A stretch of 64,000 bases of DNA, from assembly GCA_964019335.1 (NCBI GenBank), contig OZ025653.1, positions 310,001 to 374,000 of the forward strand, read 5' to 3'. Shown here one piece after another: positions 28,016 to 39,154 of this stretch. The translations under genes and the position numbers were made by a program. The first letter of the stretch is position 1. Each line of letters starts with the position of its first letter. Origin of the DNA: Diplonema japonicum. Its lineage: Eukaryota > Euglenozoa > Diplonemea > Diplonemida > Diplonemidae. A model generated the notes under the pieces. That model worked only from the letters and a program-made list of their open reading frames with translations. It was not told the origin of the DNA and ran no database searches.

Positions 28016-30139
28016 TTTCTTTTTTGGTTGTTTTTTTTTTGTAGATAAAGGGGGGGATTTGAACAAAAAAAAAAAACCTTGTTCCCCTTTTTCCCTCCTT
28101 TGTTTTTGTTTTTTTTTTTTTTTTTTTTTTTTGAAGTTTTTTTTTTTAAAAAAAGAGGGGGTGGAAGAAGAAAAAAAAAAAAGAAGGAAGGAAAACCAAA
28201 CCGAACGGAGAACTGCACAAAGGACAGATCCACCTATGAAAGTAAGAAGAAAAAAAGAAAAAAGAAAAGAATCAAGGAACGAGTAAAAAGAAATCACCCC
28301 AAGGAAGATAGGAAAAAAAAAGGGGGGGGACTGGATATCACTATCTTGAGAAGTGCAGCAACGACTCGTCAGCGGAAAGAAAAGATAAAAAAAAAAAAGA
28401 AAAAATCGAGGTCAAGAGGTAATTCAACATAGAGGGAGAGATGGACAACAGAAAATAAAAGAGGGGGGAGACCAATGAAAATTGCAACGATAAAGATGGG
28501 AAGGAAAGAGAAATGAAACGGGGGGGAAGAAACAAAAAGAAAAAAGAAAAAAGAAAAAAACTAAGTATCAAAATGGTTTTTTTTTCCAATTGTACCAAAA
28601 CAGCCCCTTCGGAATCTAAAGCAGCATTTTACCTTTGCATCTTGTCAAACACCTCAGTAAAGAGGTACTTTTTTTTTAAATCTTATTATTTGACAATATG
28701 TGCTCGTATAGGTGCGCCCTGCTCCTGATGATATAGAAAAGAAAAAAAAAAAGAAACATTATCACGCGCTGGTTCCATGTAGGTATCATTGTAAGGACAA
28801 CATATAAAAGAATAAACATTTAAGAAGGATTGCGGGTAAGCAGATCTGAGTGCCTATTCACATTTTGTCAGTACCCCCTCTTTTATCGACATAATAAGGA
28901 GTGCTGGCTTCAAACAAAAAAAAAAAAAAAAAAAAAAAAAAAGCCATGTCTGAGACGCAACCCCTTCACCTGCGATAAGGAGGAAAGGCTTGTGTATGTA
29001 AGAAATACAGATAATACTCTAGGAACACCCATTTACAGAAAGATGCTCAGGAGAGGGGCAAAAAAGGGTTGGGATACAAAAAAGGCCATCTTTGTATGAT
29101 GTTCTCTCCCCTTTTCTTTTTCCTTTCAGGAAAAAGAGAAAGGTCTTGGGGGGGGGGGGGGGGGCAGTAAATGAAAAAGATTTGCAATCATTCAAAGGGG
29201 GGGGGAAAAACAAACAACAAGAAAAAAAAGAAGGAGAGAGGAGGATCAACAAGATAGGAGAAACTAAACAGGAAGAAATATCAACCTTTACTTTTTGTTG
29301 TTTTTTTTTTCCCCCCCTCTTTTCTCCTCCTGCCACCCCTTCTTTTTTGCTTTCTTTTTTTTTTATTTTTGTTTTTTTTTGTATTTTTCTTTATACTGGT
29401 ATTGGCTCTAGGAAGTCAAGCCTTGCGAGCTCACAGCTTGAAAGAAGGGAAAAAAAAAAAAAAAATAGGAACATCTAACCAACGACCACTCGTGACTGTT
29501 TTCTTTCGTTTCTTTTTTTTTTTGCTTTTCCTTAAAACTTCTTGCTTCTTTCTTATGACATCGTAAGGGTGAGAGGTTGAGAAAACAAACCCGGGAGAAA
29601 AAGAAGAAAAAAACTCGATCTTCGACCACCACAGCCGGCTCCAAGTGCGTTTGTAGTCTAACGGGTGCCGCCTCTCAGGCATGGGAGCATGATCCATGTT
29701 ACCCTTGTTTTGAAAAGTCTGTTTGTGCCTGGGTGACAGTAGCTCACCGCACCTCCTCTGAGCATCACCTTGGCTCAGACCTTCATGAAATGACTCGCTG
29801 CTGCCCGACGAAAATTAAAAAAAAAAAGAGAAAAAAAAAGAAAAAAAACGAAATCCGGGCTGTTTTCACCCCTAGCAATGAGGGGAACGGAAAAATTAAA
29901 AAAAATAGATCCTCAAGTTTCTTTTTTTTTTTTTTTTTTCTTCCTTCTTCTTTATTTGATTTTTATTTTTCCGCTTCAGAAAAAAAAGGGGGGGGTTCTT
30001 TTCCTTTCACCATCTTTACTCATCATGCCTTTTTTTATTTTCATTTTCTTTCTCCCCCATTTTTTATTTGTTCTTCTATCTTTCTTTTTTTCCCTTAGAG
30101 GGGAGGGGCCTTTTTTTCTCACTCACTTTTCGCCTACAG
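28016..30139. other. Gene-poor spacer of 2.1 kb
   Basis: Nearly all is A/T-, A/G- or homopolymer-rich (for example G-runs at 29150-29163). A GC-richer island at 29630-29800 has no recognised gene or tRNA. The upstream part should contain the acceptor and UTR sequences of the glycosyltransferase gene; its far end holds the 3' UTR of the DOMON gene. Confidence 0.4.
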
Positions 30140-33100
30140 TCATTGCGACTCGTTCTCGGACTGCAGCAACCCACGTTCCACGTCCACGTAAGTATTCTTA
30201 CTAACGTAAACCTGAGCCACAGCAAAGCAAGCCATGAAACTACCCACACCGAGAAACACAGGGATATAGAAATCCACACGGCTAATGTCCTCCAAATCGT
30301 ACAGCGACTGGATACCAAACATGACTTGTATAATAGCTAAGAGGTAAACAGCACGGCCCACGAACAAGTGCACATATCGAAAGATCCACCTCTTAGGGTG
30401 CATTGGGTCACGGACAAACACGTAGCCAAGGATCCCAACTACAGGGTTCAAGCACGCAAGTACTAAAATAACAATCCCAATACTCCCATGCCCGCTGTAG
30501 CCCTGTCCGAAATTATTCTGCGTGGCCACGAGGTACCCCGCTATCGTGAGCACTACTGCGATCATCATGAGGACTATGTGCGTGTAGAACTGCCAGATCC
30601 CCTTTGCAATCTCCTTCCCAAACCTCTTCACAAGCACGCCACCAGGCACGATCCACATCCAGGCAACGATCATGAACCATCCGTGGATCAGTCTTTTGCT
30701 CTTTAAGGGGTTTGTTACCTTTGAGTTCGACCCCGATGCGAAGTTGATGGTGGTGGACCCCCTCCCGCCAGGGTTGCTGGCGTGACCTGTGAGCTGGTCG
30801 TGGTCACTCCTGGCGTAGTTGAAGGCTGTGTTCGCTTGCGGGTCGATGGGGTATCCTCCGTTGTTGAGCTTCCTCACAAACCTCAGCACCCCCACACCGT
30901 TGACATACTCGATCCCCGACCCGAGCAGCTCCTGCGTGGGGTCCGCAATGATCCCTGTTGGTGCCTTCTTCACCACGTTGTAGGACTGCACGTCCGTCTC
31001 GCCGTTCTCGTGCATGACACCGATGACACCTTTTGCCGGGATCATGAGCCCTGCATCGTTAGCTATGGTAAGCCCTATCCACCCCGGTTTCATGTCGCTG
31101 CGCACGGCAAGGTACACAGTCGTCTCCTTATCCCACGTCCAGTGCACTGTGACCCCCTCCGTCATGGTTGCCATGCAGTCGTATGTTGCCGTGCTGACAG
31201 AAACGTTCATCACAAGGTCTGAAGGCGTGCAGCCGTTCTGTCCACTCGGGCTGGGCGTGCCAGGAGGAGTCGGAGTGGGGGGCGTCGGAGGTTCATCATT
31301 CAGGGACAGCACGATTCCCTCACCTGCCCTTGAGGTTGAGTGGTAGCCAAAGTCCATCTTGTCCCCCACAGCAGAAATCACCTCCATACCCGTCGTCATC
31401 CCTTTCGGGAAGATCGTCGGCCTGAAGATGAAGTGCTCAGGACCGTACATCACGGGACGTGTCACATGAACAGTGCGCATCCCATTGCTCACAGCGTCAT
31501 TCACGATTGTCAGGCTGGAAGGCATGTTAGGCCCAGGGCCGGTGTTGGAGCTTGCTGGTCCGTTGAGGATGTTTTCAGTCACCTGGTGCGAGGCGAGGAT
31601 CGAATACGTGGCGTTCATTTCGTTGCTTCCAAAGCCGGCACCGAACCACTTGTCGGAAGGGCCTGTCATCACAATGCTCACAATGTCTTTCACATCATCG
31701 ATGTCAATCGACACTGTGATGTTCCCGTTCGCGTACTGGTGCTCGATCACCCCGTGGTAGACACCCTGCGGGTAAAGGGCGATGCTTCCTGATTCGTATT
31801 GGTCCTTGTGGTACGCGACCTTCCCGTCGACGAACTGCCCAGTGGCCGAGATGATGGGTATCTTAAGCTGACCAGCTCCGTAGTTGAACGACGAAACGTC
31901 GCTGCTCCTGACGGGCCTTGTCACAGTGACTGTCTTCACACCATTCTCCCAAGAAGAGTTCGTTACCTTGATTCCAGGTGTGTGGCCTGCAGCAAGGACA
32001 CCGCGGCCGTTTGAATCAGCAAAAGTGTGTGCTTCGAAGATCTTGCTGCCGTTGCCATCAGGGACAATGATCAGAGTCCAGGGTGCAGCTCCCATCCAAC
32101 TCCCGTTGAACCCCACAGCAAGGTAGTCGTCATCTTCAATCTTCCCGCTCATCACGATGGTCACCAAGTCTTCGCCTTCGTCGACCACAACAGAGACCGA
32201 TGTCGGGAGACCACCCACACTGCCGGACACAGCACGCACGGTGCTCAGCATGGCAGAGCCACTCTCAGCCTTCCCTTCTGCACTCACTGTGTATGGGACA
32301 TTCACTTCCCCAAAGCTGAAGGAGTAGTGCTGCTCCGTGATGCCTTGCATCGCACGAGTGATCTGTGTTCTAGTTTTACCCACAAAGCCTGCCATACCGT
32401 CATGATCACAGATATGTTGTTGTGCGCCACGTTGGTCACCTTGATCGAGGACTCCAACACCTGAGACCCAAACATCTCAACTGCCTAGTTTGAGTTTTTT
32501 TTAAGGTGTTTGATTACATACCGTGTCATCCTTCACGACGATTTGGTAGCCAGCAGTACCGAAGGCAATGGTGAAGGGCTGGGGACCCACCATGTGCAAC
32601 TCGATCTGTAAATTGGTATTTATTCCCCGTTTTTCTTATTGAACGAGATATAATTCTGGTAGAAATCTTTTTCACCCACACACCATGTCAGCAGCAGTAA
32701 CAGCAGTATGAGCAGTGAGGGTGAAGTCCACAAGAGTGGTGGCAGGAGTTGTGGAAACATGAGTGGCGGGGCTGAAGTCAAGCGTCACACCCGCACGGTT
32801 GTTGGGCCCGTGGTAGTTGAGGCTAGGGGTGGTTCCCACAGCAACAATCACAGGGAGTGAGAAGGGAGTGCCGTTGTTGGCGGAGAATGTCAAGTAATCA
32901 GAGCTGATCCCCACAAGGTCGCGCTTGAGGAGCACAGTGCGGACACCGCCCATCACCTGCTGGTGGACCATCTCGAACATGGCCGTATCCAGCGACCTGC
33001 CGGGACTGTCGTCACCCAACACCCTCTCGGTCACCTCCCCACTCCCGTCCACAATGACAGCGTACGTGCCGGCCATTCCGGTAGCGTTGAACCCAAGCCC

Positions 33101-35239
33101 GAACCACATGTCGCTCGGTCCCTCCAGTGCCACGTACATCGCACCTTCCTCTTCACTGATATCCACTTGCAGCTTGTTGATCACATTGTTCGACCCTACC
33201 ATGCGCCCGTTGAAGGCACCAGCGGGCGTGGGTTTTGGCGCAGGGGGCGGCGTTGGTATCGGGTTAGGCGTCGGGTTAGGTGTCGGTGTGGGGGTGTCGG
33301 TTGAAAGCACGATTCCCTCACCTGCCCTTGAGGTTGAGTGGTAGCCAAAGTCCATCTTGTCCCCCACAGCAGAAATCACCTCCATACCCGTCGTCATCCC
33401 TTTCGGGAAGATCGTCGGCCTGAAGATGAAGTGCTCAGGACCGTACATCACGGGACGTGTCACATGAACAGTGCGCATCCCATTGCTCACAGCGTCATTC
33501 ACGATTGTCAGGCTGGAAGGCATGTTAGGCCCAGGGCCGGTGTTGGAGCTTGCTGGTCCGTTGAGGATGTTTTCAGTCACCTGGTGCGAGGCGAGGATCG
33601 AATACGTGGCGTTCATTTCGTTGCTTCCAAAGCCGGCACCGAACCACTTGTCGGAAGGGCCTGTCATCACAATGCTCACAATGTCTTTCACATCATCGAT
33701 GTCTATCGACACTGTGATGTTCCCGTTCGCGTACTGGTGCTCGATCACCCCGTGGTAGACACCCTGCGGGTAAAGGAAAAGGTCCCCGTCGATATTGTTG
33801 TTACCATGGAACTCGACCTTCCCGTCGACGTAAGGCCCAGTGGCCGAGATGACTGACATTTCCAGCTGCCCAGCCCCGAAGTCGAAGGAACGGGCATCGT
33901 TGGTCCTGACGGGCCTTGTCACAGTGACTGTCTTCACACCATTTCCCCAAGTGACGTCGGTGATCTTGATCCCAGGTGTGTGGCCTGCAGCGGTGACACC
34001 ATGGCCGACGGTGCCGAATGTGTGTGCTTCGAAGATCTTGCTGCCGTTGCCATCAGGGACAATGATCAGAGTCCATGGCTTGTCAGACATCCTGCTCGCG
34101 TTGAACCCCACAGCAAGGTAGTCACTATCTTCAATCTCCCCGCTCATCACGATGGTCACCAAGTCTTCGCCTTCGTCGACCACAACAGAGACCGATGTCG
34201 GGAGACCACCCACACTGCCGGACACAGCACGCACGGTGCTCAGCATGGCAGAGCCACTCTCAGCCTTCCCTTCTGCACTCACTGTGTATGGGACATTCAC
34301 TTCCCCAAAGCTGAAGGAGTAGTGCTGCTCCGTGATGCCTTGCATCGCACGAGTGATCTGTGTTCTAGTTTTACCCACAAAGCCTGCCATACCGTCATGA
34401 TCACAGATATGTTGTTGTGCGCCACGTTGGTCACCTTGATCGAGGACTCCAACACCTGAGACCCAAACATCTCAACTGCCTGGTTTGAGTTTTTTTTAAA
34501 TGTGTTTGATTACATACCGTGTCATCCTTCACGACGATCTGGTAGCCAGCAGTACCGAAGGCAATGGTGAAGGGCTGGGGACCCACCATGTGCAACTCGA
34601 TCTGTTATAAATTGGTATACGTTCCCTTTACTTTCTTTCTTTTTCACCACACACCATGTCAGCAGCAGTAACAGCAGTATGAGCAGTGAGGGTGAAGTCC
34701 ACAAGAGTGGTGGCAGGAGTTGTGGAAACATGAGTGGCGGGGCTGAAGTCAAGCGTCACACCCGCACGGTTGTTGGGCCCGTGGTAGTTGAGGCTAGGGG
34801 TGGTTCCCACAGCAACAATCACAGGGAGTGAGAAGGGAGTGCCGTTGTTGGCGGAGAATGTCAAGTAATCAGAGCTGATCCCCACAAGGTCGCGCTTGAG
34901 GAGCACAGTGCGGACACCGCCCATCACCTGCTGGTGGACCATCTCGAACATGGCCGTATCCAGCGACCTGCCGGGACTGTCGTCACCCAACACCCTCTCG
35001 GTCACCTCCCCACTCCCGTCCACAATGACAGCGTACGTGCCGGCCATTCCGGTAGCGTTGAACCCAAGCCCGAACCACATGTCGCTCGGTCCCTCCAGTG
35101 CCACGTACATCGCACCTTCCTCTTCACTGATATCCACTTGCAGCTTGTTGATCACATTGTTCGACCCTACCATGCGCCCGTTGAAGGCACCCGAAGAGAC
35201 ACCCACCACCACAGCAAGAAGTGCCGTTTGAAGTATCAT
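30140..35239 (-). CDS. Multi-DOMON / cytochrome b561 transmembrane oxidoreductase, seven exons
   Basis: Exons 35239-34655, 34601-34518, 34455-34393, 34357-32684, 32605-32522, 32460-32398 and 32362-30140; 1591 aa. All introns are phase 0 (53, 62, 35, 78, 61 and 35 nt). Signal peptide MILQTALLAVVVGVSSG is followed by extracellular DOMON-type modules (motifs MWFGLGFNATGMAGTYAV, DYLAVGFNASRM, WFGAGFGSNEMNATYSI), Pro/Thr linkers and then a C-terminal cytochrome b561-like core with about five membrane spans (RLIHGWFMIVAWMWIVPGG, FYTHIVLMMIAVVLTIAGY, IVILVLACLNPVVGILGYV, YVHLFVGRAVYLLAIIQ, VFLGVGSFMACFAVAQVY). The His residues in spans 1, 2 and 4 are candidate haem ligands. This fits ferric-reductase/FRRS1- or CDH-like proteins that move electrons across the plasma membrane. 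Exons 1-3 plus half of exon 4 are duplicated within the gene. The frame ATG starts MAGFVGKT at 34390 and 32395 fall inside introns. Confidence 0.9.
31300..35230 (-). repeat. Intragenic tandem duplication of about 2 kb in the DOMON gene
   Basis: The segment from about 35200 to 33300 recurs at about 33220 to 31300 (offset 1971-1998 bp, varying with intron length). Stretches of several hundred bases are identical or nearly so, including introns of 35 nt and parts of the 62/61-nt introns. Differences concentrate in the middle DOMON module (about 33780-34130 versus 31780-32130) and in the first intron (53 versus 78 nt). Confidence 0.92.
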
Positions 35240-37160
35240 TGTTCTCTCCCCCCCCTTTTTTTTCGCCACTCGTTCGGAATTCTGTGTGGGGCTTTTTTTG
35301 TTTCCCCCTTTGTTGACAAAAAAAAAAAGAAAAAAAGAGTAAGGGGGAAAAGGAAACAGCCTTCTTTTTTTTTTAATTTTTTACATTTTACGATCAAAAA
35401 CCTTTTTTATTTAATAGGAAAAAGAGAAAAAAAAAAGTTGAACCCTCGCGACGCACTCCACTGCTTCGCACGTGACACCTTATTTCTTTTTATATAAAAA
35501 AAAAGGGGGGGATGAAAATATGGAACTATTCTTTTTTGCAAATTGCTGGAATACGCTAAAAACTTATTTAGAACGGGTTTTCTTTTTTTCTTTTCTTTCT
35601 TTTTTTTTCCCGCCACCATTCGCAGGGCTTTTTTATAGAAAAAAATTAGAAAAGATAAAATGAAAAAGGGAGGAACAGCTCTTAAAATAAAAAATAAAAA
35701 ACTAGTTTGGCGCTTTTACTTATTTGTGCGCACGAGATAAAAAAGGGGGTATCTTGCTGACGACTCTGGTACACCTTCGTCACTCGCTCTGGTCCAACAA
35801 GTACCAGAGTGAACTCAAAAAGACGAAAAGGTGTAAAGACAAAAATTATTTTACCACCACAATGAACCATAACTTTTAACAAACAAAAAGAAAAAGATGT
35901 CAGACAGGACCATTTTCTGGAGTATACTTTTTTTTTTTTTTTTTTCTTCTTTTTTTTTCTTTTCCAAACTATATTTATCCATTTTGTTTCTCTAGTTTAA
36001 AGTTTCTTGGGAAATATTCTTCCAAAAAAAGGGAGGGGGGGGGGGATACCGATTTCCCTCTTTCTCCACACACGGGGTTACAACAACGATAAACAAAAGA
36101 ACATAGAACAGTCGAACGACTCAGCTGTAGGCAGTCAATAAAAAGAAATACTGCTCAGCAGACGCACACTTCACACCGCATTCCCTTCTTAAGGTAGCCA
36201 AACGCCAAATGCCTCGTCTTCTAATTAAAGACGCGCATGAAACTGTCAGCGGGGAAAGAAGACGGAGGAAGACACCTGATAAAAAATGGAAGAGGGGGGG
36301 AAATCACAACGAGTTATAATCTCTCTCTCTTTTTTTTTTTTCTTCTTTTCTTTTTTTTTTTTTTCCCTCCCTATTTTTTCTTCGTACTGGTTGCTTAAGC
36401 CTTGTATGCCGACTAAGCAAGAACCAGGAATCGCCACAACATAATAGACCAAGCAAAAAAAAAAAAAAAAATGAGAGACTTAAGCGATGGAGAGAAAAAT
36501 GTCTTAAACAAAACACAAGAAGACACCAAAGAGGGGGAAGGGGGTGGGAAACACACAAGGAGACGCCGAAGAGGGGGCAAGGGAGTGGGAAATACGCATT
36601 TCTTTTTTTTTTTTTTTCCTTCATTTTCTTTTTTTTTTTTCCGAAAAAGAAAACTTTTAAAAAAAAAAAAGGCAAGTAACATTTTTCATTGTTTGTGCGA
36701 TACGGCTTTACGAATTTTTTTTTTTTTTTTTCCTTTTCTTTTTTTAAGGAAAAGATCACCGTTCACAAGAAGCAACACCTCCCCCCCCCGTTTCGAGATG
36801 CAAAAAAAAGTGAGAATTCCCTGGTACTGGGCTTTATGAAAGTTGGAAATAGCCCCTTTTATTTTTATTTTGTTCTCATTTTCAGCTTTTTGAATTATCA
36901 CAATCTTGCCATCGGTTGGTGCTTGGCACCTTGGGAGGAAGGCATGCAGGCTCAGCGGGGGTTCGGTATCCATGGGGGGGGGGGGGGGGGGGGGGGGGGG
37001 AACGTTTTCTGGAAGCTTGCAATGCATAAAAAGATGATGTGAACAGTGGCTTCCCCTTTAAAGCAAATATTTGCTGCCCAACTATTCTCTTTTTCTTTTC
37101 TTCTTTTCTTCTTCGTATTCTTTTTTTTTTTGATACTTACAATAGCTTTTTATTTCTTCT
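35240..37160. other. Gene-poor, homopolymer-rich region
   Basis: Many A/T/G-runs, including G-runs of about 24 at 36976-37000. A 40-bp unit with AAAGAGGGGGAAGGGGGTGG is repeated in tandem at 36520-36596. No gene supported. Confidence 0.4.
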
Positions 37161-37161
37161 A

Positions 37162-37856
37162 AGGGGGGGGGGGGTCCGAATAATTCCCTCCCAAATAATG
37201 TGTTTTTTCCCAAATAATTCTTTTTTATTATGGGATTTTTCCGCCCCAAATTTCCCAAATAATTCCCGACCCCCTTTCTTTTTGGGGGGGACCGGGGGGT
37301 GGGAATCACGGGGGGTCACATCGTAGTCGTGCAACAGGTTTTTCTCAGTTACACCTGTGCAGGGTACTAACCTACCTAACCCATGTATACACCCCTTTAT
37401 TTGACCAAAAAGTCGATTTACGGATTTAGCGAAGTAAGCACTTTGAAGGGGTCAGACTTTAGACAGTGCAGCACAGAACGTTGTTGCCGGTGTTACAATG
37501 GACACTGCACCTGACGAGACTCCAGCAGCCTCCCAAGCTCTTGCAGCTTCTCAAGCCTCTCAGACCCCCGCAACCTCCCAGCAACCACCTAACGCCAAAA
37601 CCAGGTGGTTTGTCTGCAACGTTTGTGGGTTCTCCACAGCCTGGGAGAAAAACTGTTAAAAAATCTTGGCACGATTTGGCATGTTAAGATTTCCGAAGTG
37701 CTCCAAGCCCCCGCCCCCTGCTTTCCATGTGGCAGGCCCCCCAGCCCAAATAAGTACAACCCAAATAAGTGTATTCCAAATAATTCTTTTTTTTTGGAGC
37801 CCAAACACCCCCCCTCCACTGCCCAAATAAAGGGATTATTCGGACCCCCTTTAATT
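37162..37856 (+). mobile_element. Small DNA transposon-like element with inverted ends and sub-terminal repeats
   Basis: The left end GGGGGTCCGAATAATTCCCT (about 37170) is the inverse of the right end, AGGGATTATTCGGACCCCC (about 37832-37851). Behind each end are several copies of CCCAAATAATT or CCCAAATAAGT (37190-37262; 37745-37830). Flanking TAA is present on both sides. The interior carries an open frame from 37498 on the plus strand (MDTAPDETPAASQALAAS, then WFVCNVCGFSTAWEKN, a C2H2/BED-like half finger) stopping at 37657. It looks like the first part of a transposase or a non-autonomous derivative. The superfamily is not determined. Confidence 0.6.
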
Positions 37857-38341
37857 TCTTTTTTTTTTTTTTTTTTTTATTCCTGAGGTTTCTCTTAATT
37901 CGTTTTCTTAAGTGCACCATGCAATGCATCAAAGGAGAGAGAAGGAGTCCAAAATCCGAAAAAGATAACAAAACAAGACAAAAAAGGTAATTCACTTATT
38001 ACCCAAGAAAAGTGCTGAAATTCGCCGGGTTTTTGGGGTCCAGGGGAACATCCACCAAGCATCACTGAATTTGAGCTGGGTATTAAGTGAATTACCCCTG
38101 GAACATTCAGGAAAGGACTTTTCTTCTTCTTTTCTTTTTTTTTTCCCCCCCTTCTCTTGAAATGAAAGGAAAAAAAAAAAATACTCGATGCTGCCTGACT
38201 AAAGGCCGCAGAGGGGGGGGGGGGGATAGGGAGTAAGGTTAAAAAAAGGCCTCATATCTCTAAAACCCGTTTTAGCCGGAGGACAAACATCAGGGGGGAA
38301 AAAAAAAATAATATATAATAAAAATTGTTTGTTCTCAAAAA

Positions 38342-38375
<34 letters not shown>

Positions 38376-38466
38376 CAATCGATTTTTTCTCTCTCTTTTT
38401 TTTTTCCTCGTGCATTTTCAGAATGGTGACAGGTTTAGAGATATTGAGCGTAAATTAGGGGGGTCT
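37857..38466. other. Non-coding spacer
   Basis: T-run (38346-38374), G-run (38213-38225) and a short inverted motif around GTAATTCACTTATTACCC / GTATTAAGTGAATTACC (37986 and 38079). No gene. Confidence 0.4.
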
Positions 38467-38844
38467 TTAAGGGTTTGCTGGGGTGCTTAAGGGTTTGCGA
38501 GAATTCGGAACAGAGGAGAGGGAGTGTTCATACGGCCTATGCGTGGCAGGGGGACGCTTGGCACTGCTGCGTAGCTGGGCTTCCGCACAAGCAAGATCTT
38601 TGTTCTTGTCCTGTACCTGCATCTCCAAGGCCTGTATACGCCTTTTGCCAGAAAGGTTCTCCTCAGAGACCTGCCTCACTCTCCACCTCGCTTCGTCTCT
38701 CTCCCATCGCACAAATTGCAGTTCCTCTCTAGCCTTCACCATCTCTCTGCACACATGATCAATGTACCCTGTGATGAGCTGCACCTCATTATGGTCTATT
38801 TCGCGCAGCAGCGCGTTCAGCCTGGCCCTCCGCGGTGAGATCAT
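38467..38844 (-). CDS. Small coiled-coil protein
   Basis: Single exon, 125 aa. Residues about 15-95 are predicted helical with heptad-like spacing (EIDHNEVQLITGYIDHVC, MVKAREELQFVRWERDEARWR, QALEMQVQDKNKDLACAEAQL) and the C-terminal third is Ser/Pro-rich and probably disordered. No signal, span or catalytic motif is visible and no family recognised. The start ATG 38844 is preceded on the minus strand by an A-rich tract. The next gene on that side begins about 310 nt away. Coding support is moderate: GC content and codon choice resemble those of the neighbouring genes. Confidence 0.6.
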   Translation of the reverse strand: MISPRRARLNALLREIDHNEVQLITGYIDHVCREMVKAREELQFVRWERDEARWRVRQVSEENLSGKRRIQALEMQVQDKNKDLACAEAQLRSSAKRPPATHRPYEHSLSSVPNSRKPLSTPANP

Positions 38845-39154
38845 TCTTTTTTTTTTATTTTCTTTTTTTTTTTTCGTTCTTTTCTCTGTTCCCCCACCTT
38901 TTTTTTTTTTTTTTAAGAACTTCTTTTAGAATGATTGCATTGGTCTAAGAGAAGAAAAAAAAATAAAAAATAAAAAAACGACAAAAAAAAAATAATAGTT
39001 CAGAACTGGGCATTTTCTTTATTCTTTTTCTTTTTGAATAATAATTGAAAGAAAGAAAAAAAAAATCTGGTTTTTTTTTTTTTCCCAATTTTTTTTTCCC
39101 CCGCTTCTCTCGCACAAGAAATCTTTTTTTTTACTTCCCCCCCTATTGCACCCT
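38845..39154. other. Spacer, A/T-rich
   Basis: Nothing but A- and T-rich tracts. Expected to hold the 5' leader of the small coiled-coil gene and the 3' UTR of the hydrolase gene. Confidence 0.4.

Noticed and set aside
28016-28297. N-terminal extension of the glycosyltransferase to 28297
   Set aside because: Phe/Lys-rich translation of homopolymer DNA; the ATG at 28015 gives a clean type II membrane start.
29630-29800. Possible tRNA or structured RNA in a GC-richer island
   Set aside because: No T-loop consensus or cloverleaf could be paired by eye.
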